Assembly (NCBI RefSeq): GCF_010122465.1
Contig: NZ_WLZY01000014.1
Location: forward strand, 62,001 to 126,000
Direction of reading: 5' to 3'
Source: Phytoactinopolyspora mesophila
Lineage (GTDB): Bacteria; Actinomycetota; Actinomycetes; Jiangellales; Jiangellaceae
Length of the DNA stretch: 64,000 bases
Of the stretch, positions 16,492-28,173 are shown in pieces. The notes beneath the pieces are model-generated. The model was not told the origin of the DNA. It saw nothing but the letters and a program-made list of their open reading frames with translations, and made no database searches. Within the stretch, counting starts at the first letter, position 1, and every line of letters begins with the position of its first letter. A program made the translations under genes and the position numbers.

Positions 16492-17934
16492 ATGACGCAG
16501 ACCCTCATTCGGGAACATCCGGCCGCGCGCACCAGACGCGGTTCGCGTTGGATCGAGCACTGGGACCCCGAGAATCCAGAGTTCTGGGAGCGCCACGGCA
16601 AGAAGGTAGCGCGGCGCAACCTGATCGTCTCGGTCTTCGCGGAGAACATCGCGTTCTCCGTCTGGCTGCTCTGGAGCATCTCGGCCGCTGTTCTGGTCGC
16701 ACACTACAACTTCGGATTCAGCGCGGCTCAATTGTTCTTCCTGGTAGCCGTGCCCAACCTGATCGGTGCGACGCTGCGGATCCCGTACACCTTCGCGGTG
16801 CCGAAATTCGGCGGCCGGAACTGGACGGTGGTCAGCGGCCTGTTCCTGCTGTTGCCCACGCTCTTGCTCGTAGTGGCGGTGAGCAACCCCTCGACGCCGT
16901 ACTGGGCGTTCCTACTCATCGCCGCGACTGCTGGCGTCGGCGGCGGGAACTTCGCGTCCAGCATGACGAACATCAGCTTCTTCTACCCGGACCGGAAGAA
17001 GGGTCTGGTGCTCGGCCTCAATGCGGCGGGCGGCAACATCGGCGTCAGCATCATCCAACTCGGGCTGCCGGTGATCGTCGGCGCAGGCGGACTGTTCGGT
17101 CTGGTCGCGGCGTCGGCCGGCGGTGTCGATCTGGCTCGCGCCGGCTACGTGTGGGGGCTGCTGGCCCTCGTTTCGGCCGGCTGTGCATGGTTCTTCATGA
17201 ACAACCTGTCGGTTTCGCTCGCGAGCTTCAGCGAGCAGATCAAAGTGGTACGGCACAAGCACACCTGGGTGATGTCCTGGCTCTATGTCGGGACGTTCGG
17301 CTCGTTCATCGGCTACTCGGCGGCGTTCCCGTTGCTCATCGGACTGCAGTTCCCGCATGTCAGCATCGCGAACTTCGCCTTCCTCGGAGCGCTGATCGGA
17401 TCGGTGGCCCGCCCGTTCGGTGGCTGGCTCGCCGACCGCCTCGGTGGCGCCCGGGTCACGTTCTGGAACTTCGTGGCGATGGCAGCCGGCACCGTGGTGG
17501 TCATCACGGCCGTGAACTCGGGGTCGTGGCCACTGTTCCTCGGAGCCTTCCTCCTGGTGTTCGTCACCACGGGTATCGGCAACGGATCCACGTACCGCAT
17601 GATCCCGATGATCTTCCAGCGGCAGGCGGTGCTGGAAGCGGAGGGCGCGGCGACCGAGACACGCGATGCGGCGCTGGCCCGGGGCCGGACCGAGGCCGCG
17701 GCCGTCATCGGGCTGTCGTCGGCGGTTGGAGCCTTCGGCGGCTTTCTCGTCGTCGCGACCTTCGGTGTGCTGGAGCTGCTGAGTGACGGCGAGGTGGCGA
17801 CCGGCAGCATAGCCACCGCGTTCGGGCTGTTCCTGGTCTTCTACGCGACGTGCATCCTGCTGACCTGGTGGCACTACCGGCGGCGGACGTTCATGATCCA
17901 GCGTGCGCCCAACCTCTCCATGGTCGACATCTAG
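16492..17934 (+). CDS. MFS nitrate/nitrite transporter, NarK/NasA type
   Basis: 480 residues, about 12 membrane segments. The first nitrate signature AGVGGGNFASSMTNISFFYP and the second, GLNAAGGNIGVSIIQLG, are clear. ATG 16492 lies 5 nt after GGAGG; an ATG one codon earlier is too close to it. The long hydrophilic N-terminus WIEHWDPENPEFWERHGKKVARRNL is typical of actinobacterial NarK proteins. It brings nitrate into the cell for the reductases encoded next, and the following gene starts 12 nt after the stop. Confidence 0.94.
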   Translation: MTQTLIREHPAARTRRGSRWIEHWDPENPEFWERHGKKVARRNLIVSVFAENIAFSVWLLWSISAAVLVAHYNFGFSAAQLFFLVAVPNLIGATLRIPYTFAVPKFGGRNWTVVSGLFLLLPTLLLVVAVSNPSTPYWAFLLIAATAGVGGGNFASSMTNISFFYPDRKKGLVLGLNAAGGNIGVSIIQLGLPVIVGAGGLFGLVAASAGGVDLARAGYVWGLLALVSAGCAWFFMNNLSVSLASFSEQIKVVRHKHTWVMSWLYVGTFGSFIGYSAAFPLLIGLQFPHVSIANFAFLGALIGSVARPFGGWLADRLGGARVTFWNFVAMAAGTVVVITAVNSGSWPLFLGAFLLVFVTTGIGNGSTYRMIPMIFQRQAVLEAEGAATETRDAALARGRTEAAAVIGLSSAVGAFGGFLVVATFGVLELLSDGEVATGSIATAFGLFLVFYATCILLTWWHYRRRTFMIQRAPNLSMVDI

Positions 17935-17946
17935 GAACGTCTCCGG

Positions 17947-20138
<2,192 letters not shown>

Positions 20139-20142
<4 letters not shown>

Positions 20143-21683
20143 ATATGAGCAAGAAGATCGTCGTTGTCGGACACGGCATGGCGGGGGCGCGCTTCGTCCA
20201 GGAGCTACGCACACGTGACCCGCTGCGGCAGTTTCACGTGACGGTCCTCGGCGCGGAGCGCGAAGCCGCGTACAACCGGGTGCTCTTGTCATCCGTGCTG
20301 GCGGGTTCGCTGACTCCGGAGGACACCGAGATGGTCCCGTCGGCCTGGTACGCCGCCGAGGACATCGATCTCCAGCTGGGTGTCGAGGTGGAGCACATCG
20401 ACCGGAAACGCGGGCGGGTGCTGACCAGCGAGGGACGATACGTCAGCTACGACCATCTGGTGCTCGCCACCGGCAGCCGTCCGTGGGTGCCCCCGATCGA
20501 GGGTGTGGTGGACGGCGACGAGCTGGATCGCGACGTGGCGGTCTTCCGCACGTTGCAAGATTGCCGCGACATCATGGCCAGGCTGAGTTCGTCCCGCGGG
20601 AACAGCCGCCCGGACGGACCGCGGCGCGCCGTAGTGCTGGGGGGCGGGCTGCTGGGACTCGAAGCGGCACGCGGGCTGGCTGGACGTGGCGTCGAGGTCG
20701 AGGTGGTCCACCCCGTGAACCGGCTGATGGAACGCCAGCTGGACCTTGACGCCGGGCGAGTTCTGGAGCGGACGCTGGGCAAGGTCGGGGTGCGGGTCCG
20801 GCTGGAGGCGCAGGCGAAGGCCTTCGATCATGTCGCCGGCCAGCGGGTTCTTGTCCTCGACGACGGCACCAGGGTCGCGGCCGACCTGCTGATCGTCGCC
20901 TGTGGTGTGCGCCCGAACGCGGGGCTGGCGCGGGCGGCCAGATTGCGCGTGGACCGGGCCGTCGTCGTCGACGACCAAATGACCTCGGTGAGTGATCCGC
21001 GGATCCATGCGATCGGCGAATGCGCCCAACACGACGGTCAGGTGTACGGCCTCGTGGCGCCCGCGTGGGAACAGGCCGGCGTGCTGGCGGACGTGCTCAC
21101 CGGCGGCGCTGCCCGTTACCGCGGCTCCCAGCTGGTCACCCGGCTGAAGGCGGCCGACGTCGACTTGGCCGCCATGGGCGAGACCGACGTCAGCGACATC
21201 CCCGACGCGACCGACGAGGGGCTCGAAGTGCTCCGCTTCGCCGACCCCACTCGCGGCTTCTACCAGAAGATCGTCATCCGAGACGACAGGATCACCGGCG
21301 CCATCATGCTCGGGGGCGCCGAGACCGTCGGGACCGTCACCCAGCTCTTCGACCGGGCCGGCCGGATCCCGGCCGACCGAAGGGCGCTGATCTTCCCCGG
21401 GGTCGCGGACGGGGTCGCGGTGACAGATCCAGCTGATCTCGCCGACGACTCGGTGATCTGCCGCTGCAACACCGTGACGGCCGGTCAGATCCGCCGGGCC
21501 TGCGCCGACGGAGCGGGCACCGTCGCCGAGATCGCGATGTGCACCCGCGCGACGACAGGATGCGGAGGCTGCCGCGACGATGTCGCGGGTCTCGTCGCGG
21601 CCACTGCGGGAACCGCCGGACCTTCCGGCACCAACGCTGCCGGAAGAGCGGAGACAACCGAACTCGTGGAGGTACCGGCATGA
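20139..21683 (+). CDS. FAD-dependent electron-transfer subunit of nitrate reductase (NasB-like, NirB N-terminal homologue)
   Basis: 514 residues. An FAD Rossmann motif GHGMAG near the N-terminus, an NAD motif VLGGGLLGLEAARGL near residue 165, and a C-terminal BFD-like [2Fe-2S] domain (ICRCNTVTAGQIRRAC...CTRATTGCGGC) give the layout of the front half of NirB without a siroheme domain. It very likely passes NAD(P)H electrons to the nitrate reductase. GTG 20139 overlaps the reductase stop (GTGA) and has GGGAGG 7 nt upstream. The end overlaps nirB by 4 nt. Confidence 0.88.
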
Positions 21684-24214
21684 GCCAGGACGCGACACAC
21701 CGGCTGGTGGTGGTCGGCAACGGAATGGTCGGCCAACGGCTCGTGGAGGCGGTCCGGGAACGGGACGTGGACCGTCGCTGGCGGATCACCGTTCTGGGCG
21801 AAGAGCCGCGACCGGCTTACGATCGCGTGGCGCTGACGTCGTACCTGACCGGGACCAGCGAGGAAGAACTCTGCGTGGTGCCGGACGGTTGCTACGACGA
21901 CGGCTGCGTCCTGCACGTCGGCGAGGCAGTCGCATCGATCGATCGGCACGCGAAGACGGTGACCACGGCGGCCGGTCGCGTCGTCGGCTACGACGCCCTC
22001 GTCCTGGCCACGGGATCGTCGCCGTTCGTGCCTCCGGTTCCCGGTGCGGACCTGGACGGTTGCTTCGTCTACCGCACCATCGACGACCTGGACGCGATCC
22101 GGGAACGTGCGGGCGTCGCTGGGACGGGCGTCGTGATCGGCGGTGGTCTCCTGGGGCTGGAAGCGGCCAACGCGCTGCGTTCGCTGGGTGTCGACACCCA
22201 CGTCGTCGAGTTCGCGCCTCGCCTGATGCCGGCGCAGGTCGACCAGGGCGGCGGGGAGATGCTGCGCCGCAAGGTCGAGGATCTCGGGCTGAGTGTGCAT
22301 ACGGGCACGGCCACCGAACGGATCGAGCAGCTGGACGGCGGCCGGCTGCGGTTGGTGTTCGCCGACGCGGATCCGATCGAGGTGGGCATGGTCGTCTTCT
22401 CCGCCGGCATCCGGCCACGTGACCAGCTGGCTCGAGACGCGGGCTTGGACGTCGGCGAGCGCGGCGGCATCGTCGTCGACGACGGCTGCCGCACCTCCGA
22501 TCCGGCGATCTGGGCTGTCGGGGAGTGTGCCCTGGCGGGCGGGAAGATCTACGGCCTGGTGGCGCCGGGCTACGAGATGGCCGAGGTCGCGGCCGACCGG
22601 GTAGTCGGTGGGGCGGCTGTGTTCACCGAATGTGACACGTCGGCCAAGCTGAAGCTGCTCGGGGTGGATGTCGCCAGCTTCGGTGACGCACACGGCGCGG
22701 CGGCGGGCGCGCTCGAGGTGGTCTACGCCGATCCGGTCGGCGGTGTGTACAAGAAGCTGGTGGTGACCGACGACGCCTCGACGGTGCTGGGTGGCGTGCT
22801 GGTGGGGGACGCCTCGCTGTATGCCGCGTTGCGGACCATGGTCGGCCGGCCGCTGCAGGATGCACCGGAACAGCTGCTGATGGCCGGTCCGGCCGCGTCG
22901 GGTCTGGACGACACCGCCCAGGTGTGCTCGTGCCAGAACGTCAGCGCCGGGGCGATCCGCTCGGCGATTGGTGACGAGGGCTGCTGTGATGTCGCGTCGG
23001 TCAAGGCGTGCACCAAGGCGGGAACCGTGTGCGGGAGCTGTGTGCCGCTCATCAAGACGTTGCTGGCACAGTCCGGCGTCGAGGCGAGCACCGCGCTGTG
23101 TGAGCATTTCGACCTGAGCCGGGCCGAGCTGTTCGATGTCATCCGGGCCACGGGCATCCGCACGTTCAGCGAGATCATCACCCGGCACGGCCGGGGCCGC
23201 GGCTGCGACATCTGCAAGCCGGCCGTGGCGTCGATCCTGGCCAGCCTGGGATCCGGGCATATTCTCGACGGCGAGCAGGCGGCGCTGCAGGACACCAACG
23301 ACCGGTTCCTGGCGAACATCCAGCGCAACGGCACGTACTCGGTGGTACCCCGGGTTCCCGGAGGTGAACTCACTCCGGAAAAGCTCATCGTGATCGGTGA
23401 GGTCGCACGCGACTTCGGTCTGTACACCAAAATCACCGGTGGCCAGCGCATCGACATGTTCGGCGCCCGGGTGGACCAGCTGCCGGCCATCTGGCGGCGG
23501 CTGGTGGATGCCGGGTTCGAGTCGGGCCACGCCTACGGCAAGGCGCTGCGGACGGTGAAATCCTGCGTGGGCTCCACGTGGTGCCGGTTCGGAGTGCAGG
23601 ACTCGACGTCGCTGGCCATCATGCTGGAGCTGCGATACCGCGGGCTGCGGTCACCGCACAAGATCAAGGCCGGTGTCTCGGGATGTGCCCGGGAGTGTGC
23701 GGAGGCGAGGGGGAAAGACTTCGGGGTGATCGCCAGCGAGACCGGCTGGAACCTCTATCTCGGTGGGAACGGCGGTTTCACGCCCCGGCATGCGGAGCTG
23801 TTCGCCTCGGATCTCGGCAGTGACGAGCTCGTGCGGCTGATCGACCGCTTCCTCATGTTCTACATCCGTACCGCCGACCGGCTGCAGCGGACGTCGGCCT
23901 GGCTGGAGGCGCTCAACGACGAGCACGGCGACGGGCTGGGCTACCTGCGCAGGGTGATCGTCGACGACGAGCTCGGCATCTGCGGCGATCTCGACGCCGC
24001 GATGTATGCCCATGTCGACACCTATGCCGACGAATGGGCGGCGGTCCTGGAGGACGAAGAGAAACTCAGCAGATTCGTGTCCTTCGTGAATGCGCCGGAC
24101 GTGCCGGACCCGAGCATCCAGTTCGTCACCGAGCGCGACCAGATCCGTCCCGCCGACCAGCCCGCGGATCCGGTGCCGATCGCGGGCCCGACACTCGAGG
24201 TGATGCGCCGATGA
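21680..24214 (+). CDS. nirB: Nitrite reductase [NAD(P)H] large subunit NirB
   Basis: 844 residues, the full family length. In order: FAD/NAD oxidoreductase domains (VVVGNGMVGQRLVEAVRER; IGGGLLGLEAANALR), BFD-like [2Fe-2S] domain (CSCQNVSAGAIRSAI...CGSCVP), ferredoxin-like half domain (YTKITGGQRIDMFGAR), and the siroheme/[4Fe-4S] domain with CVGSTWCRFG and GCARECAEARGKDFG. It reduces nitrite to ammonium with six electrons. ATG 21680 overlaps the preceding stop (ATGA) and has GGAGG 8 nt upstream. It also overlaps nirD by 4 nt. Confidence 0.97.
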   Translation: MSQDATHRLVVVGNGMVGQRLVEAVRERDVDRRWRITVLGEEPRPAYDRVALTSYLTGTSEEELCVVPDGCYDDGCVLHVGEAVASIDRHAKTVTTAAGRVVGYDALVLATGSSPFVPPVPGADLDGCFVYRTIDDLDAIRERAGVAGTGVVIGGGLLGLEAANALRSLGVDTHVVEFAPRLMPAQVDQGGGEMLRRKVEDLGLSVHTGTATERIEQLDGGRLRLVFADADPIEVGMVVFSAGIRPRDQLARDAGLDVGERGGIVVDDGCRTSDPAIWAVGECALAGGKIYGLVAPGYEMAEVAADRVVGGAAVFTECDTSAKLKLLGVDVASFGDAHGAAAGALEVVYADPVGGVYKKLVVTDDASTVLGGVLVGDASLYAALRTMVGRPLQDAPEQLLMAGPAASGLDDTAQVCSCQNVSAGAIRSAIGDEGCCDVASVKACTKAGTVCGSCVPLIKTLLAQSGVEASTALCEHFDLSRAELFDVIRATGIRTFSEIITRHGRGRGCDICKPAVASILASLGSGHILDGEQAALQDTNDRFLANIQRNGTYSVVPRVPGGELTPEKLIVIGEVARDFGLYTKITGGQRIDMFGARVDQLPAIWRRLVDAGFESGHAYGKALRTVKSCVGSTWCRFGVQDSTSLAIMLELRYRGLRSPHKIKAGVSGCARECAEARGKDFGVIASETGWNLYLGGNGGFTPRHAELFASDLGSDELVRLIDRFLMFYIRTADRLQRTSAWLEALNDEHGDGLGYLRRVIVDDELGICGDLDAAMYAHVDTYADEWAAVLEDEEKLSRFVSFVNAPDVPDPSIQFVTERDQIRPADQPADPVPIAGPTLEVMRR

Positions 24215-24666
24215 CAACCGACCTGGAAGCCCTCCACAGCGTCCTGCACAATGTGGCCCCGAACGCTCCCTCTGCAGGACACAACCAGTGGCACGCAGTG
24301 TGCGAGGACGAGCGGCTGGCGCCGGAGCGCGGTGTCGCCGCGCTGGTGGACGGTCAGCAGATCGCCGTGTTCCGGACCTACGGCGGCGACGTGTACGCCC
24401 TGTCCAACCGGGATCCATTCTCTGGAGCGTACGTGCTGTCGCGGGGGATCATCGGAACCCGCGGAGATATCCCGACCGTGGCCTCGCCCATGCACAAGGA
24501 GGTATTCGACCTCCGTACGGGGGAGTGCCTGGACAACCCGGTCATCGGTGTGCAGGCGTTCGGCGCCCGCGTGCGGGAAGGACGGATCGAGGTGCTTGTT
24601 CCGGGCACGACGCCTCCGCGCCAGGTCGATGCCACCGGCCGCGGGTCCGATGTGGCGGTCTCATGA
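24211..24666 (+). CDS. nirD: Nitrite reductase small subunit NirD
   Basis: 151 residues with a Rieske-like fold (RGVAALVDGQQIAVFRTYGGDVYALSNRDP; SPMHKEVFDLRTGECLDNP) that lacks the Cys-X-His cluster ligands, as is normal for NirD. It completes the NirBD enzyme. Its ATG overlaps the nirB stop and its stop overlaps the next start, both by 4 nt. Confidence 0.94.
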   Translation: MTTDLEALHSVLHNVAPNAPSAGHNQWHAVCEDERLAPERGVAALVDGQQIAVFRTYGGDVYALSNRDPFSGAYVLSRGIIGTRGDIPTVASPMHKEVFDLRTGECLDNPVIGVQAFGARVREGRIEVLVPGTTPPRQVDATGRGSDVAVS

Positions 24667-25811
24667 CGGCGGCCTTGCCGTTGGAGGGATTCACGGTGGC
24701 GCTGACGGCGGCACGTCGCCGGGAGGAGCTCGGTGCGTTGCTGGAGCGACGCGGCGCACGGGTCGTCCAGGCTCCGGCGATCCGGATCGTTCCGCTGGAC
24801 GACGACGCGGAGTTGTTGGCGGCCACCAAGGAGTGTGTGGATCACCCGCCCGACATCGCGGTCGCCACCACGGGCATCGGGTTCCGCGGCTGGATGGAGG
24901 CGGCCGACGGCTGGGGCCTCGGTGAGCCGCTACTGGACCGGCTGGGCTCGGCCACCCTGCTGGCTAGGGGGCCGAAAACCCGCGGCGCGATCCGTGCTGC
25001 TGGTCTGGTCGACGACTGGTCTCCGGCGTCGGAGTCTTCCGCCGAGGTTCTCGACCACCTGTTGGCGCAGGACTTGCAAGGCAGGCGAATCGCCGTGCAG
25101 TTGCATGGCGAGCCCTTGCCGGACTTCACCGACGCGCTGGAAGCGGCCGGCGCCACGGTGGTGCCCGTGCCCGTGTACCGCTGGGTGCTGCCGGATGATG
25201 TCGCGCCGCTGGAACGTCTCATCGAATCAGTCGTGTCGCGCGGCGTCGACTGTGTGGCATTCACCAGCGCGCCGGCCGTGGCGAGTTTGATGTCCCTGGC
25301 CGAGAAGGCCGGCATGACCGAAGAGATCGTTTCGGCGTTCCGCGCTGACGTCGTGCCCGCGTGCGTGGGCCCCGTGACGGCGGCCCGCCTGGAGCGAATC
25401 GGCATCACGACCACCCAGCCGCAGCGGGCCCGGCTGGGTGCGCTGGTCCGGGAGATCGTCGCGGAGTTGCCCGCGCGCTGCCGTACCTTGCGAGTGGCCG
25501 GGCACGATATCCAGATCCGTGGTCACGCGGTCCTGGTCGACGCGACGGCGCGCGAGCTCCCGCCTGGCCCGATGGCTGTGCTGCGCGAGCTGGTCCGGCG
25601 GCCCGGCGTGGTGGTCTCCCGGGCCGAGCTGCTCGGCGTGCTTCCCGGTGGCGGGAGCGATGAGCATGCCGTCGAGATGGCGATCACCCGGCTACGGGGT
25701 GTACTCGGTTCGAAGGTGGTCCAGACCGTGGTGAAGCGGGGCTACCGGTTGGCGTACGAGCCGGAGTCGGCCGCTGACAAGTACGGCGAGCCGATCAACC
25801 TTGGTGGTTGA
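24663..25811 (+). CDS. Uroporphyrinogen-III synthase fused to an OmpR-type DNA-binding domain
   Basis: 382 residues. Residues 1-265 form the HemD domain (FTVALTAARRREELGALLERRG; PVPVYRWVLP; CVAFTSAPAV). Residues about 285-370 form a winged helix of the OmpR/PhoB kind (ARELPPGPMAVLRELVRRPG, then EMAITRLRGVLGSKVVQTVVKRGYRL). There is no receiver domain. The enzyme makes uroporphyrinogen III, the precursor of NirB's siroheme. The DNA-binding domain suggests it also regulates, perhaps this cluster. Similar fusions occur beside nitrite reductase genes in mycobacteria (from memory, Rv0260c). ATGA overlap with nirD. Confidence 0.9.
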   Translation: MTAALPLEGFTVALTAARRREELGALLERRGARVVQAPAIRIVPLDDDAELLAATKECVDHPPDIAVATTGIGFRGWMEAADGWGLGEPLLDRLGSATLLARGPKTRGAIRAAGLVDDWSPASESSAEVLDHLLAQDLQGRRIAVQLHGEPLPDFTDALEAAGATVVPVPVYRWVLPDDVAPLERLIESVVSRGVDCVAFTSAPAVASLMSLAEKAGMTEEIVSAFRADVVPACVGPVTAARLERIGITTTQPQRARLGALVREIVAELPARCRTLRVAGHDIQIRGHAVLVDATARELPPGPMAVLRELVRRPGVVVSRAELLGVLPGGGSDEHAVEMAITRLRGVLGSKVVQTVVKRGYRLAYEPESAADKYGEPINLGG

Positions 25812-25846
25812 GGGATTGGTGTCGCTATGGCGACACCAATCCCTCA
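25809..25846 (+). terminator. Perfect 17-bp stem after the HemD-fusion gene
   Basis: Arms 25809-25825 (TGAGGGATTGGTGTCGC) and 25830-25846 are perfectly complementary around a TATG loop, and the left arm includes the TGA stop codon. It has no U-tract. It probably ends or attenuates the nitrate operon before the chelatase gene 29 nt further on. Confidence 0.75.
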
Positions 25847-25874
25847 GCCACGTGTGGTTTGGCATGCTGGGATC

Positions 25875-26570
25875 ATGAATGAGAGTGTCCGGCCCTTAGT
25901 CGCAGTCGCACACGGCACGCGGGACCCGGAAGGGCCCGTCGTGTTGGAGAAGCTGCTCGAAGAAGTCCGCACCCGGGTACCGGGCGTCGATGTCAGGATC
26001 GCCTACGTCGACGTCATTGGGCCGATGCTCGATGAAGTCCTTGCCGAGGTGCCGGGCACGCCGGTGGTGGTCCCCATGTTCCTGGCCTCGGGCTACCACG
26101 TGCGTTCCGACGTACCCGCAGCCGTGGAATCGACTGGTGGGCGCGCCGTCGTGACGCCGGCCCTCGGTCCGGACGATGCCGTTGTCGAGGCTGTAGCCGA
26201 CCGCCTGCGTTCGGAGGGAGAACTGCCTGATGCCGTGGTGATGGCCGCCGCGGGTTCGGCGGATCGCAACGCCCTCCGTGAGGTGGAGGTGGCTGCCGCG
26301 AAGCTGGCCGCGGCTCTCGATCGGGAGGTGGTGGCGGCATACGTCACCACGGCCGAGCCGTCGGTCGGCGATGCCGTTCGCACTCTGCGTGACGCCGGAT
26401 TCAAGCGGGTGGGGGTCGCGTCCTATCTGCTGGCGCCCGGGCTTTTTCTCCGCCGGCTGGCCGATGTGGGTGCCGACGTCGTTGCCCCGCCCATCGGGAT
26501 TCATCCTGCGGTCGTCGATCTCGTGGCTCACCGCTACCGGGAGGCCATGCGGGATTCCACCCAGGCCTGA
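25875..26570 (+). CDS. Sirohydrochlorin chelatase, CbiX/SirB family
   Basis: 231 residues with two CbiX-like halves. The N-terminal VAVAHGTRDPEG has the metal-binding His, and PMFLASGYHVRSDVP supplies the second. The second half begins near VVMAAAGSADRNALREVE. In this setting it most likely inserts Fe(II) into sirohydrochlorin to give siroheme for NirB; a cobaltochelatase role is less likely. ATG 25875 is preferred over an upstream frame that would start inside the terminator hairpin. Confidence 0.9.
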   Translation: MNESVRPLVAVAHGTRDPEGPVVLEKLLEEVRTRVPGVDVRIAYVDVIGPMLDEVLAEVPGTPVVVPMFLASGYHVRSDVPAAVESTGGRAVVTPALGPDDAVVEAVADRLRSEGELPDAVVMAAAGSADRNALREVEVAAAKLAAALDREVVAAYVTTAEPSVGDAVRTLRDAGFKRVGVASYLLAPGLFLRRLADVGADVVAPPIGIHPAVVDLVAHRYREAMRDSTQA

Positions 26571-26625
26571 TCCGAGCGGGCCGGTGTGGTCCGCCGGGCG
26601 CCTGGCTTGGCGGGAACCACGGGGA

Positions 26626-26650
26626 TTTGAGAGGTCAGTGACCTCTCAAA
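26626..26650. terminator. Perfect 12-bp palindromic hairpin between convergent genes
   Basis: TTTGAGAGGTCA (26626-26637) and its exact complement (26639-26650) flank a single G. The hairpin sits 55 nt after the chelatase stop and 6 nt past the end of the small minus-strand frame, so it probably terminates transcription from both sides. Confidence 0.65.
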
Positions 26651-26656
26651 CCGATT

Positions 26657-26848
26657 TCATTCCGCTGCTGCGTAGGTCATGCGTTTGCTCGGCGGCAGTG
26701 GCTCGTTGTGGACGACCACATCGAATTCGCCGCGTATCTCAATGCGGCGGCCATCGCCGTCGGCAAGGTCGAGAGCTTGCGCCCATACCGTCGGGTTGAC
26801 TTGGAAAACCGAAACACTCTGCTTGGATTCTTTCCCCACATTTCCCAC
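26657..26848 (-). CDS. Small hypothetical protein (63 residues)
   Basis: Reads VFQVNPTVWAQALDLADGD, then RRIEIRGEFDVVVHN. It has a helix followed by two strands and an ordered codon-third-position GC pattern, as a real coding region would. Comparable small proteins with a W-x-x-A-L-x-L-A-x-G-D pattern followed by R-L/I-x-V occur in actinobacteria (from memory). The start is GTG 26848 or GTG 26839; no ribosome-binding site is clear. It lies 95 nt downstream of rocD on the same strand and ends just before a terminator-like palindrome. The function is unknown. Confidence 0.45.
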   Translation of the reverse strand: MGNVGKESKQSVSVFQVNPTVWAQALDLADGDGRRIEIRGEFDVVVHNEPLPPSKRMTYAAAE

Positions 26849-26943
26849 GTTACTCGGTACGGTCGCCGAACGTCATCTGGGGTACCGATAACACTGCTTC
26901 GGCCGCTGTCTAAGACGTCTGGGGAGCCGATTCAAACACTGCA

Positions 26944-28158
26944 TTATTTAGCTGTGAGAACTCGGGAGAGTGCGTCGATGACCATGTCGATCTCCTCGGG
27001 CGTTATGACCAAAGGCGGCGCCAATCGGATGGTCGAACCGTGGGTGTCCTTCGCCAGAATTCCCTCGGCGAGAAGCGCCTCGCATGCCGCGCGCCCGGTC
27101 ATCAGATCCGGATCGATATCTATCCCCGCCCACAGGCCGCGGCCCCGGACATCGATCATGCCCTTGTCGGCCAGCCGGCCCAACCCTTCGAACAGGTGCT
27201 GCCCCAGCTCGGTGGCAGTGCGCTGCCAGTCACCGGTCGTCAGCATGTCGACGACGGCCCGGCCGGCGGCACATGCCAGCGGGTTGCCGCCGAAGGTGCT
27301 GCCATGCTCGCCAGGATGGATGACACCGAGCACGTCGGCGTCGCCGATGACCGCCGACACCGGCACGATCCCGCCGCCGAGTGCCTTGCCCAGAATGTAG
27401 AGATCGGGAACGACATCCTCATGCTCGCAAGCGAACGTGGTGCCGGTCCTGCCCAACCCGGATTGGATCTCGTCTGCGATGAACAACATCTGTCGTGCGT
27501 CGCAGAGCTGGCGCACCTGCGACAGATATCCAGCAGGCGGAACAACGACGCCGGCTTCGCCTTGGATTGGCTCGATGAGTACGGCCACAGTAGTGTCGTC
27601 GATCGCGTCGGCCAAGGCGGGCGGGTTGCCATATTCGACTACCCGGAAGCCCGGCGTAAAGGGACCGAAATTAGTGCGGGCGACCGGATCTGTCGAGAAG
27701 CTCACGATACTGATGGTCCGGCCGTGGAAATTGCCGTCCATGACGACGATCGTGGCTTGATCTTCTGGTACGCCTTTTACTTCATAACCCCATTTACGCG
27801 CCACCTTCAGCGCGGTTTCGACGGCCTCTGCTCCGGTGTTCATCGGCAGCACGAGATCCTTGCCGGCGAGATCGGCGAGTTCCCTCGCGAACGGGCCGAG
27901 CACGTCGTGGTGGAAAGCGCGGCTGGTCAGCGTCACACGCTCGAGCTGTGCACGTACCGCGTCAACGATGCGCGGATGCCGATGGCCGAAGTTCACCGCG
28001 GAATACGCGGCCAGGCAATCGAGGTATCGGCGGCCGTCCACGTCGGTCACCCACGAACCGTCACCCTCGGAGATCACGACGGGCAGCGGGTGGTAGTTGT
28101 GGGCCGTGCTGCGCTCGGTCAGGGAAATAAGCTCGGCGCTGCGCTGAAGATCGGTCAT
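26944..28158 (-). CDS. rocD: Ornithine--oxo-acid (ornithine delta-) aminotransferase
   Basis: 404 residues, class-III PLP aminotransferase. MNTGAEAVETALKVARKWGYEVKG and VVMDGNFHGRTISIVSFSTDP are typical of ornithine aminotransferases. FIADEIQSGLGRTG holds the cofactor Asp, and ILGKALGGGIVPVSAVIG has the PLP Lys. It converts ornithine plus 2-oxoglutarate to glutamate-5-semialdehyde and glutamate. It starts 15 nt after the stop of the guanidine-modifying enzyme gene, and both face away from an Lrp regulator, which indicates an arginine catabolic unit. Confidence 0.94.
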   Translation of the reverse strand: MTDLQRSAELISLTERSTAHNYHPLPVVISEGDGSWVTDVDGRRYLDCLAAYSAVNFGHRHPRIVDAVRAQLERVTLTSRAFHHDVLGPFARELADLAGKDLVLPMNTGAEAVETALKVARKWGYEVKGVPEDQATIVVMDGNFHGRTISIVSFSTDPVARTNFGPFTPGFRVVEYGNPPALADAIDDTTVAVLIEPIQGEAGVVVPPAGYLSQVRQLCDARQMLFIADEIQSGLGRTGTTFACEHEDVVPDLYILGKALGGGIVPVSAVIGDADVLGVIHPGEHGSTFGGNPLACAAGRAVVDMLTTGDWQRTATELGQHLFEGLGRLADKGMIDVRGRGLWAGIDIDPDLMTGRAACEALLAEGILAKDTHGSTIRLAPPLVITPEEIDMVIDALSRVLTAK

Positions 28159-28173
28159 CGTCGTGCTCCTCGT

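Noticed and set aside
21485-23530. A 681-codon antisense frame across nirB
   Set aside because: Shadow of nirB; the plus strand has complete cofactor motifs and the antisense product has none.
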